Both the position numbers and the translations under genes were made by a program. The notes under the pieces were generated by a model. The model saw nothing but the letters and a program-made list of their open reading frames with translations, searched no databases and was not told where the DNA came from. From NCBI GenBank assembly GCA_000469685.2, contig LS997567.1:42032775-42096774 (forward strand): a DNA stretch of 64,000 nucleotides, read 5' to 3'. This DNA comes from Haemonchus contortus. Its lineage: Eukaryota > Nematoda > Chromadorea > Rhabditida > Trichostrongylidae. This document shows, piece by piece, positions 12,691 through 25,700 of the stretch (position 1 is the stretch's first letter; each line of letters opens with the position of its first letter).

Positions 12691-13820
12691 GAGTTGAATC
12701 CCTGGGGTTTGAACGTAATGTTCCTCGAGTTCTAGATAGACACAGAGAGACACAGGGAGGGAGGTGAAGAGATGTGTGAGAAAGGGGAGAAACGAAAAAC
12801 ACACACACCAGCCAGAGAATTTCTTCTCAAATAGTAAAATGCTATACGAAATGATAAAAGGAAATCTTCAAAATGTTCCAAGATAACGAGAGAACGGCCC
12901 AACTGAACCTTCTTCCTTCACAGCTGGTCGATAATTAGACGGATGGAGATTATCGAAAGAAACAGCCACAAACACCTTCTTCCCACTGATTCCAACAAAT
13001 CTCAACACTAATATTTACTCTATTTTACCACTCTTATCATATTTTATCACCATTTTATTTTACTTATTACTATCCTATTCAGTAGTATCATCATAATTTT
13101 ATGTTCTAAATTTTATCAATGAGATGTGTATAACATGAAATCTTGGTAGACTAAACAAACAATAAGTCTTTTTAGTGGTAACTATAAAAGTCATTGGCAC
13201 TCTATCCCATGGGTGGAGTATGTTAAGCCTATAACTATAATCGGCTTATCTAATAAGCCCGAATCAAAGTTCTCAGTAGTATAGTTTAGAATTGAGAGGA
13301 TAGCTAGAGCTGTGGAAGGTGAAGAAAGGCAAAAATTCAGTAAACTTGTAAGATTGCCAATTTAGTGACATATGGGAATGTTTGAAGAAAAATAGCAGTA
13401 GGAAAAATATGGGAAGAAAAAAAGAGGAGAAATCAAAAGGGAATGGAAGGGGAAAAGGACAGATTTTCAATGGCTTCCTCGTGCTCCATAACAAGCGCAG
13501 CGGGGTTTTTTTTCTGACAAAGCGCTCGTTCGCTGTGTCGGACTTTTCCGAATATATCTCGAGAAAAAAAAGTAGAAATGAAGGAAAAAACGAATTGGCA
13601 TGTTTCCAAGACATGACAGATAATGAGCACGACCAGTAATACTTGAGAATCGTGTGACAATTGTTTTAAATGAGCAAAACAATTTTTTCATGATAAATGT
13701 AAGCGGTAGTAATATCAATTTCCATGAATTGCCAAAGAATTAAGCTGAATGGCAAACTTATTACAATACTACATGTACTGGAGTAATTGGTTTCGTGAGG
13801 CTTCAATGTTATAAGAAAGT

Positions 13821-13853
13821 GGGAGGGAGGGTGGGAGGGTGGGAGGGAGGGGA
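13821..13853 (+). other. Strong G-quadruplex motif
   Basis: Seven GGG runs separated by single A or T bases (GGGAGGGAGGGTGGGAGGG and onward). This exceeds the four-run requirement for an intramolecular G-quadruplex and has the shortest possible loops. It lies in a stretch with no supported gene. Confidence 0.85.
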
Positions 13854-13859
13854 GCGAAA

Positions 13860-16260
13860 GAGTTAGCCATAGAGTTCCTGATTACAAAGCAGCGGAAGTG
13901 ACGCATGTATTTCAGTGCACGAGAGGTTTGCTAGCGAGATAAAACACACAATAACAAGGCGCTTTTATCGATTTTTTCCCATAGACCTTTAACGAAATCG
14001 TAGGTTTATCGGAAATCGGAAGAAATTTCATGTAGGGCCCCCAGACTTCCCCCATAGCCATCATCACAGTCATATGTGACGATTTGAAAAGTCATCAACA
14101 AATAACAGCCAATCTAGTGAAATAGAATTCCTATTACTGCATAGAGGTTAGTAACGAAATAAAGTAATAGATTACAGAACCCATTTACTTTTTATGTCCT
14201 TAGATAGTAATGCAGTCTTGTTCTCAGATGTTGCATTTGTTAGGTTACCATATTCGAGACTACAATGTAAACAAAAGCAATCTTAGCCAGAGCAGTTCTA
14301 TGTTTACAAGAAAACGAAACCAAACTAGTAATAGAACTGGGATTACAGCAGTAATAAGTAGCTCCAAAAAAGTGAGCAGCCGTCCAGAATTGTCGTATCA
14401 GATAATGTCAGACGACATACTGCTGTTTTTTGAGGAGGGTACTCTGCAGAAAAAAAAAACACAAAAAATGAGATATTTGTAAAAGAAACTACTCGACTGA
14501 CTGATAACTGGTAAAGGTAGTTTTTGAATACAAGTAAATACAAGTAGAAATGATTAAAATGTACGATTGGTATGATGAGATACATGGGTTGGAGGTAGTT
14601 GACGCAATGAGGTCGCAACGCAAGAAACCCCCCTTACGCGATCGGATCGATAAACCGGGTGGGGAGAGGGGTTGGGCCACCCACGGTACCAACGGAGATG
14701 AACTGTGGAACCGTGAGGTAATTGGCTAGGCGCACGCCTGCATTGTTTGACAAGACACGAAACGAAACGTACAGAGCGATAGAGGAAGTAGGAGCACCCC
14801 CCTTACACAATTGACTACTTACAGCTTCTCCCTTACCATTAAGTAATGCGGAAGCTATGGGGAATAGATCCGGAAATATGACCGACCCTCGAAGTGTGCC
14901 TGACCAACACCAACCAGCAGTTCTCAAGGTCAAATCAACCCCGCCGACACCGATCTGCATGAATTTACAGCTCGAATCTCAGCTCAATTCGAGGCCACTG
15001 GCCTATGAAAGTTATACTGGAGTAATTACTGGTACGTTTCTTCATATGGTATTTATGCAGAATACAGACGAATAAGAGAAAATTGGGATAAGCATGAAGC
15101 TGTATAACCCTCGAACGGGAGCAGAGGCAGAAGGTACCGGGTATACTATCTTCAATTACAGTCTTGTACCACTGAGTAAACAAAAAATAAGATCAACAAG
15201 AGCTAGTCTACGGTTTCGAAGCGGTAGGAAGCAAAAAAGAAGTACTACTGAAGCTCGTCAGCAAATTCTTGTTACCAAGCAGTCATAGAACCTAGTATTG
15301 CATTATTTATTAGGAGTAATCAATATGATGACAAATTCATGGGGGCAAAATATTACAGGTACCCTACTAAGTACTAGAAAATCACTACCAAAATAGCGGA
15401 ACAAATGACGCGCACGACGAAGTCGTCTCACTCGATGTGTTCGCCCTCTCGTCGTTGATTGTCGCGCCCCGCCTTGGCACCAAATATCCACAAAAACCCC
15501 TTGACGTCGATGAACAGCACATGAATTAAGTAGCAATAACAAATTGTAATGATTACTTACTTACTATTTGAATAGTCTAGTTAATGCATGTAAAAGGAAC
15601 TATGTAATATCGCCCAATAATTTTACGTGTGTAGACGGCAGCAAAGACCCCATCCGGAATCGGGCACATCCATCATGGCCACAAAAAAACGGGGCGTCCT
15701 CATTTCTGTTTCGTGGCTCCAAGAGCTATTCCAATAACATGCACGTACAAGGAAAACATCCTGAAATTGCAGGCTTCTCCCTAACTAGTAAGTTCCCAAA
15801 TTTTGTATTCAAAAGGTTATTTACTATTAAACAAAATGCTAGCCTCTATTCATACTACTTTATATGCTCCAAATAAGGTGGAATTCAAAAGTGATAATGT
15901 GGGATATTCCGAGGAAAATTTTATTTCGATATCCGATTAGCCATGCTTTCAATATAAAATATAAAATACCAGAAAAGAAACTGCGCAATACCCAATGATA
16001 GAAAACATTCTTGAAGCTAATAGAGCTCCACAGCTACCGCGACGCCACCGCGCGCTTACGACAATCTTTCCAAGTTCCGTAACTCGTTTTTTTACGTATT
16101 TGGTATCCGGTGTCCAGTCATTCCTGTGTGTTTTGAGCATTATTCGGGATTTTTCTTGTTTATTAATTTTAGTTATAATGGTAAATGTTTGTTTGTTTCC
16201 AGTAACTTGCTTATAAACCATTTATACCATTTTACTTACTTAACATTCGGTAATTACTTA
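13860..16260. other. Non-coding stretch, possibly old repeats
   Basis: Open frames at 14634-14960 (-), 15303-15542 (-) and 15568-15876 (+) are GC-richer than their surroundings but carry no recognisable domain and no convincing splice partners. They may be fragments of interspersed repeats. Nothing else can be supported here. Confidence 0.45.
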
Positions 16261-16304
16261 GTAATTTTCTTTAAAATTCATGTACAAAGCCTTGAATATT
16301 TCAG

Positions 16305-17793
16305 GATTATGGCAGGCATGGCTAATAATATCAAATTCAAGCTTTTTACCAAAAGACGCCTTTTCCTCGCCGTACTAACAATATTCGCTGTGGGACCTTA
16401 CTATATTTATACTTTACCCCAAGTAATTCACAATCTTTTGTATTCACTGTAGATTTTTACAGACTATCGGCTTATATTCCCTTGGTGTGGGTATCTGGTT
16501 ATACCTCGAACGAACGGATTTCCACGAACTAACGCCTACCTCTTTTTCTGGTAATTTTTTCTCTATTTCAGAAGTCAATTTACTCTTTTAACTAGTTTGG
16601 TGATCAATACCCCAGGTATTTTTAGCCTTTTCCACTGCCGGGCTCTGTTGCTCTACCGGTGTAGCGGTTTGGATTATCTGCACCGTCGGATATTTCAGTG
16701 CTGTTTCCTACAATAAACGCCTTTTGTATACGGTACTTACTAGTAACTTGCTATTTTTAACCAGTTTAAGCCAGATATAAAGCTGATTTCAGTATATTGG
16801 GTTTGTTATCCTGCTCGCGTTCATTCAGACTATGACGGGTGTTTTGGGATTTACCTATAAAGTAAGTTGTTATCTACTTATTTTTCTTGAGATTAAAAAA
16901 AAAGGTTTATACTTTTAAGGACGCTACCCGTGAACGTATCCGCACGGATTTATTCCAAAATATCAATCGAACAGCTTTGGTGACCGGAAATGGTCGTGTT
17001 TTTGACCTGACCACATCCTGGGATAGATTGCAGAAGTCGGTGAGTGTAGAATCTTTGCGGCTATATTTTGTCTGCTTAATTCGGTGCGTAAAATCTTATT
17101 TTTTGTTTTTTTTTTTTGTATAACAGAAGAGCCTTTACCAGTAACCTTTCCCGTATGCATTATGAAGGTCGTGGTATTTCTCCCGTGTGGGATGACAGAA
17201 GTTCAGCTTGGTCCAAATCTTCGCCTGCTTCATAAATCCCACCGCTACTGGTAGTTATATAGGTGTTTGATCTCAGGCCCCAGTGAAGTAAGAGTTTTTT
17301 GAAGTCTTCTGAGAATGATGGCTTTCCTTTTAGCTGGAGTGCTGTGGAGTAAACAATGGGTCTGACTGGTTTTACTCTAGTCGTTGGCCATCACACAGAT
17401 TCGTTCCAAACAGTTGTTGTGATCCTAAACACTTTGAAAGTGTAGACTCGATGAATAATTGTGGAAAAGTGGACAATAGTACTCTGCTGTTTCAACAGGT
17501 AAAGTTCAACCTCGATAAAATTGATGTAAGGTCTTTTTATAAATTTGGATGAGTTTACCTCAATGTTAAGGGATGCTTCGAAGTGTTTGCCGATTGGCTT
17601 TATCATCACGTAGCTATCATGAATTGGATCTCTTTTGCATTACTTATAGCTGAAGTAAGTTCTGCCCACCCTATTCTGTTCATTTCTGCGTTTTTTATTT
17701 TCCAATTTTTCCTTTCAGTTGGTATCTCTTGCTTTGGCAATTTCCCTCGTTAGGTCTGAATCATTTAAGAAGGGATCATCTCAAGCACGGTGA
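16305..17793 (+). CDS. Tetraspanin (four-TM protein with CCG large extracellular loop)
   Basis: Eight exons: 16309-16422, 16463-16550, 16616-16732, 16793-16861, 16920-17039, 17334-17498, 17571-17654 and 17719-17793 (stop TGA), about 276 residues, the usual tetraspanin size. The start ATG at 16309 follows AATATTTCAG|GATT, a likely SL acceptor. TM1 is FLAVLTIFAV through LGVGIWLYL; TM2 is in exon 3 (GLCCSTGVAVWIICTVGYFS); TM3 is in exon 4 (YIGFVILLAF). The large loop carries the signatures LECCGVNNGSDWF, VPNSCCDP and a final GCF, giving the expected disulfide cysteines. TM4 spans exons 7-8, and the tail is short (LVRSESFKKGSSQAR). Tetraspanins organise plasma-membrane microdomains and partner proteins. 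Exons 3-8 join in phase 0, but exon 2 ends in phase 1 while exon 3 must start in phase 0 (see findings). I cannot assign a specific orthologue. Confidence 0.9.
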
Positions 17794-18427
17794 GCACAGT
17801 TTAACAAATATTTCATATTAGTTATTACTTTTGTGATGTGTGGTAAGCTCAATTTGCAAAGGTCCCTAAACATACCGTGAAGGAGGCGCTTGCTCTGAAC
17901 GCGCTAGGGCGAAACTTTTGATGTGCCGCACGCGATTTTTTCGCGCTTTATCGCTTTCTGAGCTATCGTCACACTGCCGTTAACCCTCCTTCCTTTTTGT
18001 GAATGTGATTTCCCTGTACCGTGATGGTTCTGAGCGGAAAACATTCTGAATAATTCGTGGTTCATGCTGCAATAGAACATGGAATCTCCCTTTCCATGCG
18101 CTATTGACTATGGCAGCCATACACCCAAATTCCTGTGAATATGACCCTGTTGCTTTGTGCAAGCTAATCCAAGATTTTGCAGCTTGAAAGGCTTTTTTCT
18201 TAGCCGACTTTTCTGTTTGGAACTTTTAACTTTTTTAACGCATAACTTTAATTGAAGACATTAGCCTTTTTTGTCTTTTCTTCTGTTTCTTGTTAAGAAT
18301 TGATTATGATTTGCCCGGCTTTGTTTTGAACTCTTCCACATTACAGAACTTCAGTTTTTTATTTCAGCTAGGCTTTTTTGTTGAGGAAAGATTTTTAAAT
18401 CTGCTTTAGAAGTGGTTCTTTCTTCAG

Positions 18428-18849
18428 TCGTGACGAATATCACCGTTGTTTGGTTGAAATGAATGATTTGGATGCTGCTAGGGATCTTCGTATCCGTCCC
18501 ATGGACAGGATCGGTGATGCCGCTCAAGACCCATAGGATCATACCCTCTACCTCGGACGTTTTGACTTCTCATAGGTCTCGTTTGTACCCTAATGTTGTG
18601 TGAGGAAGCACGTTACCGTTTTCTTGTGACACTTCTTACGATCGCTTGTTCCGAGGTCAATACGTATAGCGATTTCGCATTGGAGCGCACAATCTCATGT
18701 CCCTCTTCCCCCATAAGTATGAACAGCTGGACCGTGGTATAGAAAGCGTTTGTGTCTCAGAGCCCTGGGTAGATTGACCTCCGCTTCAGTTGGGTTTATC
18801 AGGTTTTCACCCCAAGTTCTTGCGTGTGGAGACTTTGGAAAAAGTGATT
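18428..18849 (+). CDS. Unrecognised multi-exon coding locus (gene or decaying gene)
   Basis: Coding-like exons between the tetraspanin and the calcium sensor. Exon 18428-18513 (after TCTTTCTTCAG) reads RDEYHRCLVEMNDLDAARDL and onward. A 62-bp intron leads to an exon at 18576 reading LVCTLMLCEEARYRFL. From there two readings compete: straight through to 18733 with a 56-bp intron to 18790; or a 44-bp intron into the frame RIGAHNLMSLFPHKYEQLDR, which stays open to an in-frame TGA near 18779. Both can rejoin the last segment, LGLSGFHPKFLRVETLEKVI (18790-18849), followed by a clean GTAAGT donor. Further coding-like frames lie at about 18090-18185 and 18897-19125, but I could not join them. The function is unknown; a recent pseudogene is possible. 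Confidence 0.45.
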
Positions 18850-19795
18850 GTAAGTAGTTTTTTTTGTCTACTTAGTTGATGTGCTCATAATTGTAGTCAT
18901 ACGGTTTCTTATTGAAAGCATTTATCACCTTCTACTTTACGTGTTGTGTTGAGATTCCTCGTCATTTCATGGATGATTTCTCTGGAATATTTTTTATTAT
19001 TACGGTTTTTGATCATCCTCTAAGGTGTAAGTCTCTCCGGTTTTAAAAGCATATGTCGAATACTGGTACAAAGCAACTTTTGTGGTTGATGATAGAGTAC
19101 AACTTTGCTACTATTGTTTACTCAGGTGCAAATACTGTTAATATCATTGTTAATCGATTTTTTCTCATTAAAGATTTTGATATGATTTTATGTGTTACGT
19201 TGTAACTTACTATAATACATTGTAATTTATTTCTTTTGAGAACAAAGGTAATATCAATATTGACGGTACGGTGGGGCTCCGAATGAGCATATATCACCAA
19301 AGATCAAAATGATCAAAAAGAGTTTTGGCGATCTCAAATACAGTCAAACGGGAAGCTCACGGATCTGTTTCCCCCACATCGAGAAGAAAATACATGGTAA
19401 TAAACTGGTAATCAGTGTACCAACCAAATAGCGAGTCTGTAGCATTTTCCAGAGCAAGGTTACTGTTTATCATACTTACACAACAAAAAACACGGTATTG
19501 CAAGCTTTCCCTACATTTGAGAGAGCGTAATATAAAGTACAAGTAAAGTTTTTACTCCAATTCGCTCTGTAAATAGTTTTTCAACCACTTTCTTGGTGCT
19601 GAAGTTGACGGCAACTGGTACATCGCTACCAATTTACGATTGCATTATAATGGCTGAACTATTCTATATTTATATCAAACGATCAATATTTGTATGGGAA
19701 TATAAACTAATCGATGATCTATGGATGGCTTCAGCTCGTAACGTAGCCTGAGCTATGGTCTCATATTTCTATGCCACTCTGCTTTGGCACGAGCG

Positions 19796-22700
19796 ATGGG
19801 CGCCCTTTATTCCAAGAATTCCAGAGGTGGAAGAAGAGTTTCGCTGTTCGGACGTAGGTCTCAAAGATACACTATTTTATTCGTAGCCATTCTGTAGATC
19901 ATACCAGGCAACCAATACGGTCACTACTTCGAAGAATTTTTAGTTTTTTTCTTTTTTTTTCTTACTTTTTTTTGCTTTCAAGTGGGGTAGGTTTGAACCA
20001 AAAAACTTTTATTACCACTCACTTTATGTTGACTTGTAACTATCTACATATTTTTAACTTGTTTTCTTGTAGAAACTGTAGAAACTGCTCTTGCCAGAGA
20101 AATGGACGATCAAAAGATTCGGTATCAACCGGAAAGCTTGGACATCCTCATGGAAAAGACGCATTTTTCAAAGTTCGAGCTAAAGTACCTGTATCAGTGC
20201 TTTAAACAGGTTTGTTACTGGCTAAAATATGTGAATTGATTGGTACTAGCTATAGTTCTTGAAATGCATTGTACTATTGCCTTTCTGGAAAACAAAAGGA
20301 ACACGAGCTAAGAAGCACTAAAATTGGTTGGGCTCTAGAAGAACTCATAGGTAATATACGCACTCAAACCCTTCTACGGATCTGAACATCTGAAGGAGCT
20401 AACGTTCCCGACCTTCTGCCCAGAAACCGATAATTCCAGTCGATCGATCGGGGTCACAGAACAAACGTTTTGTCACCTTTATTTCGCTTCAATTTTATTT
20501 TCTCGGAAAATCATTTCTGAGAGAGAAAAACCGTAACAATCAGTTGAGCACCCTTCATCCTTGACTTGTTATTTTCTATGGAAATTTTTTTCTATTTTTT
20601 TGGTAAATACTTGGTTGAGTTTAATATCTACAGGAATGAAGTACTGTTCAATATGTGAGTTCAATGATTCAGAATTGTCCAAGTGGTTATGTGACTCGTG
20701 AGCAATTTATCGCTATCTTCAGATCGTTCTTCAGTATACATCGACTTTCAGGTATCGATTGCTTACTACATAGTTACCATAGGCTTGCAAAACTTTTGCC
20801 CCCCTAACACAGCCTCATCCCCTCTCCATGTTTTTGCAGTAGATCTTATGCATACTTGTTCAGATGCCTCACAGTACGCTGAGTTGGTTTTCAACACCTT
20901 TGACGATGATCGAAATAACAGGATTAGCTTCTCGGTAAGAGCTGAAGTAACCGGCTCAGATCATGGGGGCTGTAGGCGTTGTGGTATGGGGTGTTCCTCC
21001 TTCCCTGTCTATCAGTCTGCCGGTGGGGGAAATACAACCACTACGGTCTGCAAACCCCTTTGTGTCTTCCGAATATCTGTTCGGGTTGGAAGGAAAAGAA
21101 AATCGTCTATTGTCCAAAGTGAGGGATTTGAAAACCCTGCTCAAGTTCATACCATATAAGAAGCACCTCCAGATTTCTAGAAAGTTGTTGCCTCGGAAGA
21201 AGGGTTCGATTTTTAAGGTTGTGAAGGGTGGGATGTGTTTGGGACTTTACTCACGGCCTACTTTCTCCTCTCGACAAGGTTTTTTTAGTTAGGTACCTTC
21301 TAGAGAAGTAATGCATGGGATCCCTGAACGGAGATTTAGCTCATTTCTGGCAGGTTGTTCTACAGCTCTAGTAATGATTCAAGGTCATCATCCACAAAAG
21401 TCTTCGAATTGGTGATTCCTGTATTTTGAGGAATTCGCTATATTGTTGTCGTTGTTTTCAAAAGGGACGTTAGAGCAACGTTTGGAATGGTTATTCGATC
21501 TCTATGATTGTAATGGGCGAGGATATATCGTTGAAGAAGATCATGTTACCGTTTGCAGGTCTGCTACTTAGCTTTTCATGTCTTCTGAGCTTTATTCGAG
21601 AAAAAGAAAGAAAAAAAGAAGCGAAAGAAAAAACCTACGCAGTTATGCGCCAATTAATCGCTGTGGGATTCCCCTTACCCAGTTCATTCCATGGCTCCCT
21701 AGTTGAACTCTTTCAGTTCGGAGTACCACTACAAATCCTCTTCCTGTAGAAGAATCCTTATTTTTTCACAACCCGGCTGAGACTAATCGCTATCTCTTTC
21801 ACCTGTTTTTTACGGGAATACATTTTATGAAACGGAGGTACAGTAGTGGCAGAGGCATAGAATCCCTCTTGGATCGATACCCGCCCATGCTGACCAAGCC
21901 AACCATGATTCCGGGAACACTTATAGTGCGCAGACTTGTCTGGAAAAAACTGACCTCGTACTTGGGCTGTCCGACTGAAGTTATTGTATAGGCGGAGTAA
22001 CCATTCAAGTGCCACTGGGATCTCGATGATTACTGAATGCGGCTGCGCATCCCAAAAGACAGAACTAATTATTCCCGAAACTATTCCCCCCCCCCCCCTT
22101 CCTTTATCCGTAGGCTTAAATTCTCGGTAACTTCACAACCACAATACTTAATTTGGATTTTACAATAACAGAATTGTTATTCAGAGCAATGTATGCGCTG
22201 GTAGGAGTTCACTATTTCAAGGACAAGCACATTCCTGCTATGCTCCGTCGTCACATTAAGCACCAATTTCTTGTGAGTACATTTTTATGAAGGGTTTTGG
22301 TAAAGTTCTGTTAAGGCTGAGCCGTTGGGAACAACCCTAACACCTGCGAACCTGGCTAATCGTGCATGTTTCCATTTTATTACAAGAAGTTCCCACTTTT
22401 TCACTCGGGATGGGCAGCGTTTAATTGCTGGCCTTGGGTCACTATCTAAGAATGACTTTGAAGGTGCAGTTCACAGTAATTTTGGTTAACCCGGATTACG
22501 ACGAAAAATGGAAGATAAGATAGGAAATAGTGCAATGAAGGTAAAGGAACTGCGTGAATCGGTGTTTCTAAAGTGAAAAAAGCTCCGAAAAATCGTTAAA
22601 ACGGGGGCTGGACGGGAATGAGATCAGAAGAATGAAGAAGAGTTAGGCGTTTGGACGAGCTAGTATATAATGTGTCTCATAGCGTATGTGTGGGTACTAG

Positions 22701-25700
22701 TGCGAATAGGTAGCTGACTGCGTTAAGCAAAAATTCATTCACTCATAAGCATAAGTTAACAAAAAACCTTCGTATCAGCAGAAACAGCCCACCATTTGCA
22801 GCCTCTTGGGGTAGGGAATTGAATAAAAGAGCAGCAGAAAGAATTACAGAGAATAAAAAAATAGAATAGAATAATAAACCAATAAAAAAATCGTCCACTT
22901 AGATGGGTAACCACAGTTGTGGTAGGCTGGGAGGGTGTTCTCCAGCAGATCGATAAGTGATCACAGGGTTTGTGAGCTGACTAGATCAAAAAGTTTTCGA
23001 GTTGACATCAGAGTAGTCCTGTAAGCTACACGAGCTACTGTCGGACTCAACCGCTATCTTCACCTGTATCACCTGTCGTCCCGTTGATCGTCGATTTCCT
23101 CGAGCGGGCGCCAGTAACGTCTCCATTCGTCCCTGTCACGAGCCAGAGTGGTCCAATGAATCGCTCCAGGGACACGAGGATCAACATTCCTTTCGTTCAG
23201 AGCTTTCGTGAAGAAGTCTGACCATCTCGTTGGCGGCCTTCCTGGAGTTCGTTTGATGTCCCGAGGGATCCAGTCAGTAACCGCCCTGGTCCAACGGTCA
23301 TCACTATATCGCATAACGTGTCCGGCCCACCTGATCTTCGATTTCTTGGCGTGGTCAACGGCATCCCTGATCTTCGTTCGTTGACGGAGCTCGGAACTCC
23401 GGATTCCCTTCTGCACTTGCGTGTATAGGGAAATTCCGAGCATCGTCCTTTCCAAAGCGCGTTGAGCAACGCTGACAGCATGCTCATCCTGCTTTCGTAG
23501 AGTCCAAGTCTCTGAGGCGTACGTCAAAGCAGGAAGAACAGCAGTGTCGAAAAGGTGAGCGCGGAGCCGGATGTTCTTTGTCTTCTTCACTACTCCCTCG
23601 ATATTCTTGAATGCTCCCCACGCAGCGCGTTTCCTTCTGCACAGCTCCGGAGCTAGGTCGTTCATCATGTTGACTTCCCGACCTAGATACACATAGCTAG
23701 AGCATTCGGAGATATTCTTTCCGTTTAGCGTGAAGGGAGCATCAGGTACCAAACCGTTTTTCATGAACATCGTCTTCGTTAAGTTCAGTCTCGATCCGAT
23801 CTTTCCACAAGCATTGTCAAACTCGGCCAGCATTCGTTCCGCCTGCTCGATGTTCGGTGTTATGAGAACGATGTCGTCTGCAAAGCGGAGGTGATGTAGA
23901 TAGCGGCCGTCGACCTTCACTCCCAAGTCTTCCCATTCCAAATGACGCATGATATTCTCGAGAGCGGCACTGAAAAGTTTGGGCGATATGGTATCGCCTT
24001 GCCGGACACCTCTCTTCACGTTGATAATGACTTCCTTGTAGAATGGTGAAATCCTGGTCGTAAAGTTGTCGTAGAGCTCACGAAGCATCCTTATATATTG
24101 AGTAGGAACACCCTGGTTGCCCAGGGCTTCGATTACCGCTTCTGTCTCGACAGTGTCAAAGGCTTTCTTCAAATCGATGAACGTAAGACATAGCGGCATT
24201 TTGTACTCTCGCGATACTTCAATGAGCCTTGTTAGGGTGTGGATATGATCGATTGTACTGAACCCTCTCCGAAACCCTGCTTGCTCGCATGGCTGTCCTT
24301 CATCTAATATTCTGCCAATCCTGTTTAGGATGACACGAGTGAAGAGCTTGTAGATTACGGACAGCAGGCAGATTGGGCGATAATTGCCAATATCGTCTGG
24401 ATCTCCCTTTTTGTACAGCAACACAGTCTTGCTAGTTTTCCACGACGTGGGTACTTTGCATTCCGACAGGTACCGCGTGAAGAGCCTAGCCAGAGTTTTG
24501 ATGATGACTTGTGGTATACTCTTCAGATGTTCTGGTTTGATCCTATCGGGACCGGGCGCTGTACAGTTCTTCATCGACTTGATGGCATGTCGTATTTCGG
24601 AAGGGAGAACCGAAGGAGCGATATATTCGTCTTGCCTAAGATGGTGAGTAGGCAGGTAGACGTGGCTGTCGAAGAGATCCGAGTAGAAGTCGTAGATGAC
24701 CTTCTCCATTGCCCTCCGGGATGCAGTAACGGTTCCGTCAGGACGACGAAGGGAGGTCATCTTGGTCTTGTAGTTGGCGAAGCTCCGTCGGGCTTTGCGA
24801 ATGCTCCTTCCGGCCTCGGCGGCTTCGTCCATGACTGCTGCTCTTCTCTCTTTCAGATCTTCCTTTATCGCTTCTCTGCATAGCTTCGCAAGTTCGGACG
24901 TTTGTTGATAATTGCCTGCTGCTCGCGCGATTCCACGCTGGCGTATCAGCTCGAGAGTCCTCGAAGAGAGTCGTCTCTTGGCTACTTGTGGACTCTCAGC
25001 TTTTCTAGCGCTATCGTGAAGATGTTCGACGAGCCGGTTGTACTCATCATCGATGTTGTCGATAACGGAATCTTCCCATTTGCTCGCAAGGGAAGCGAAG
25101 TGGTCCCAGTTGATGGAGGTCTTGGGGCTTCGTTTCCGAAACTTCATAGCTCTCTCCCCACGCACTGAGAAGCAGAATCTAGCGCGGAGGAGGCGATGGT
25201 CCGATCCCGTGTAGAACTTCGGAACAACAGCGACGTCGGTCAGGCAAAATCTCCGATTGAAGATGATATGGTCTATTTCATTACGGAACTGTCCACCAGG
25301 TGACTCCCATGTCCATCTTAAATGAGAGGACTTCTGGAAATGCGAGTTACCATGGATGGTGTGGGTCGTCATGATAAACTCGGACAGCCTTTCACCCTGC
25401 TCATTCCATTCCACTCCGTGAGTCCCGATGTGAAGCTCTTCAGCCGTTCTTCTGGGGCCAATCTTGGCGTTAAAGTCACCGACGATGACCTTGAAGAAAG
25501 TGTGGTCTTCTCTGTAGAGCCTCTCCAGATCCATATAAAACGCTTCCAACTCCTCTTCTTCGTAGCTCGATGTTGGTGCGTAAGCAACGAAGACGGTTAG
25601 AGCTGGGGTTGAGCCACATCTTCTTAATCGCAAACGTCCGATTCGGGTTGTTAAGCTTTCGTACGAATCGATGTTCATGGCCAAGTGCGTGTTGACGAGG

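Noticed and set aside
12448..12808. Frames of His/Thr or Val/Cys repeats
   Set aside because: They are produced entirely by the GT microsatellite.
14634..14960. 108-residue minus-strand frame
   Set aside because: No recognisable domain or splice partner; more likely part of an interspersed repeat than a gene.
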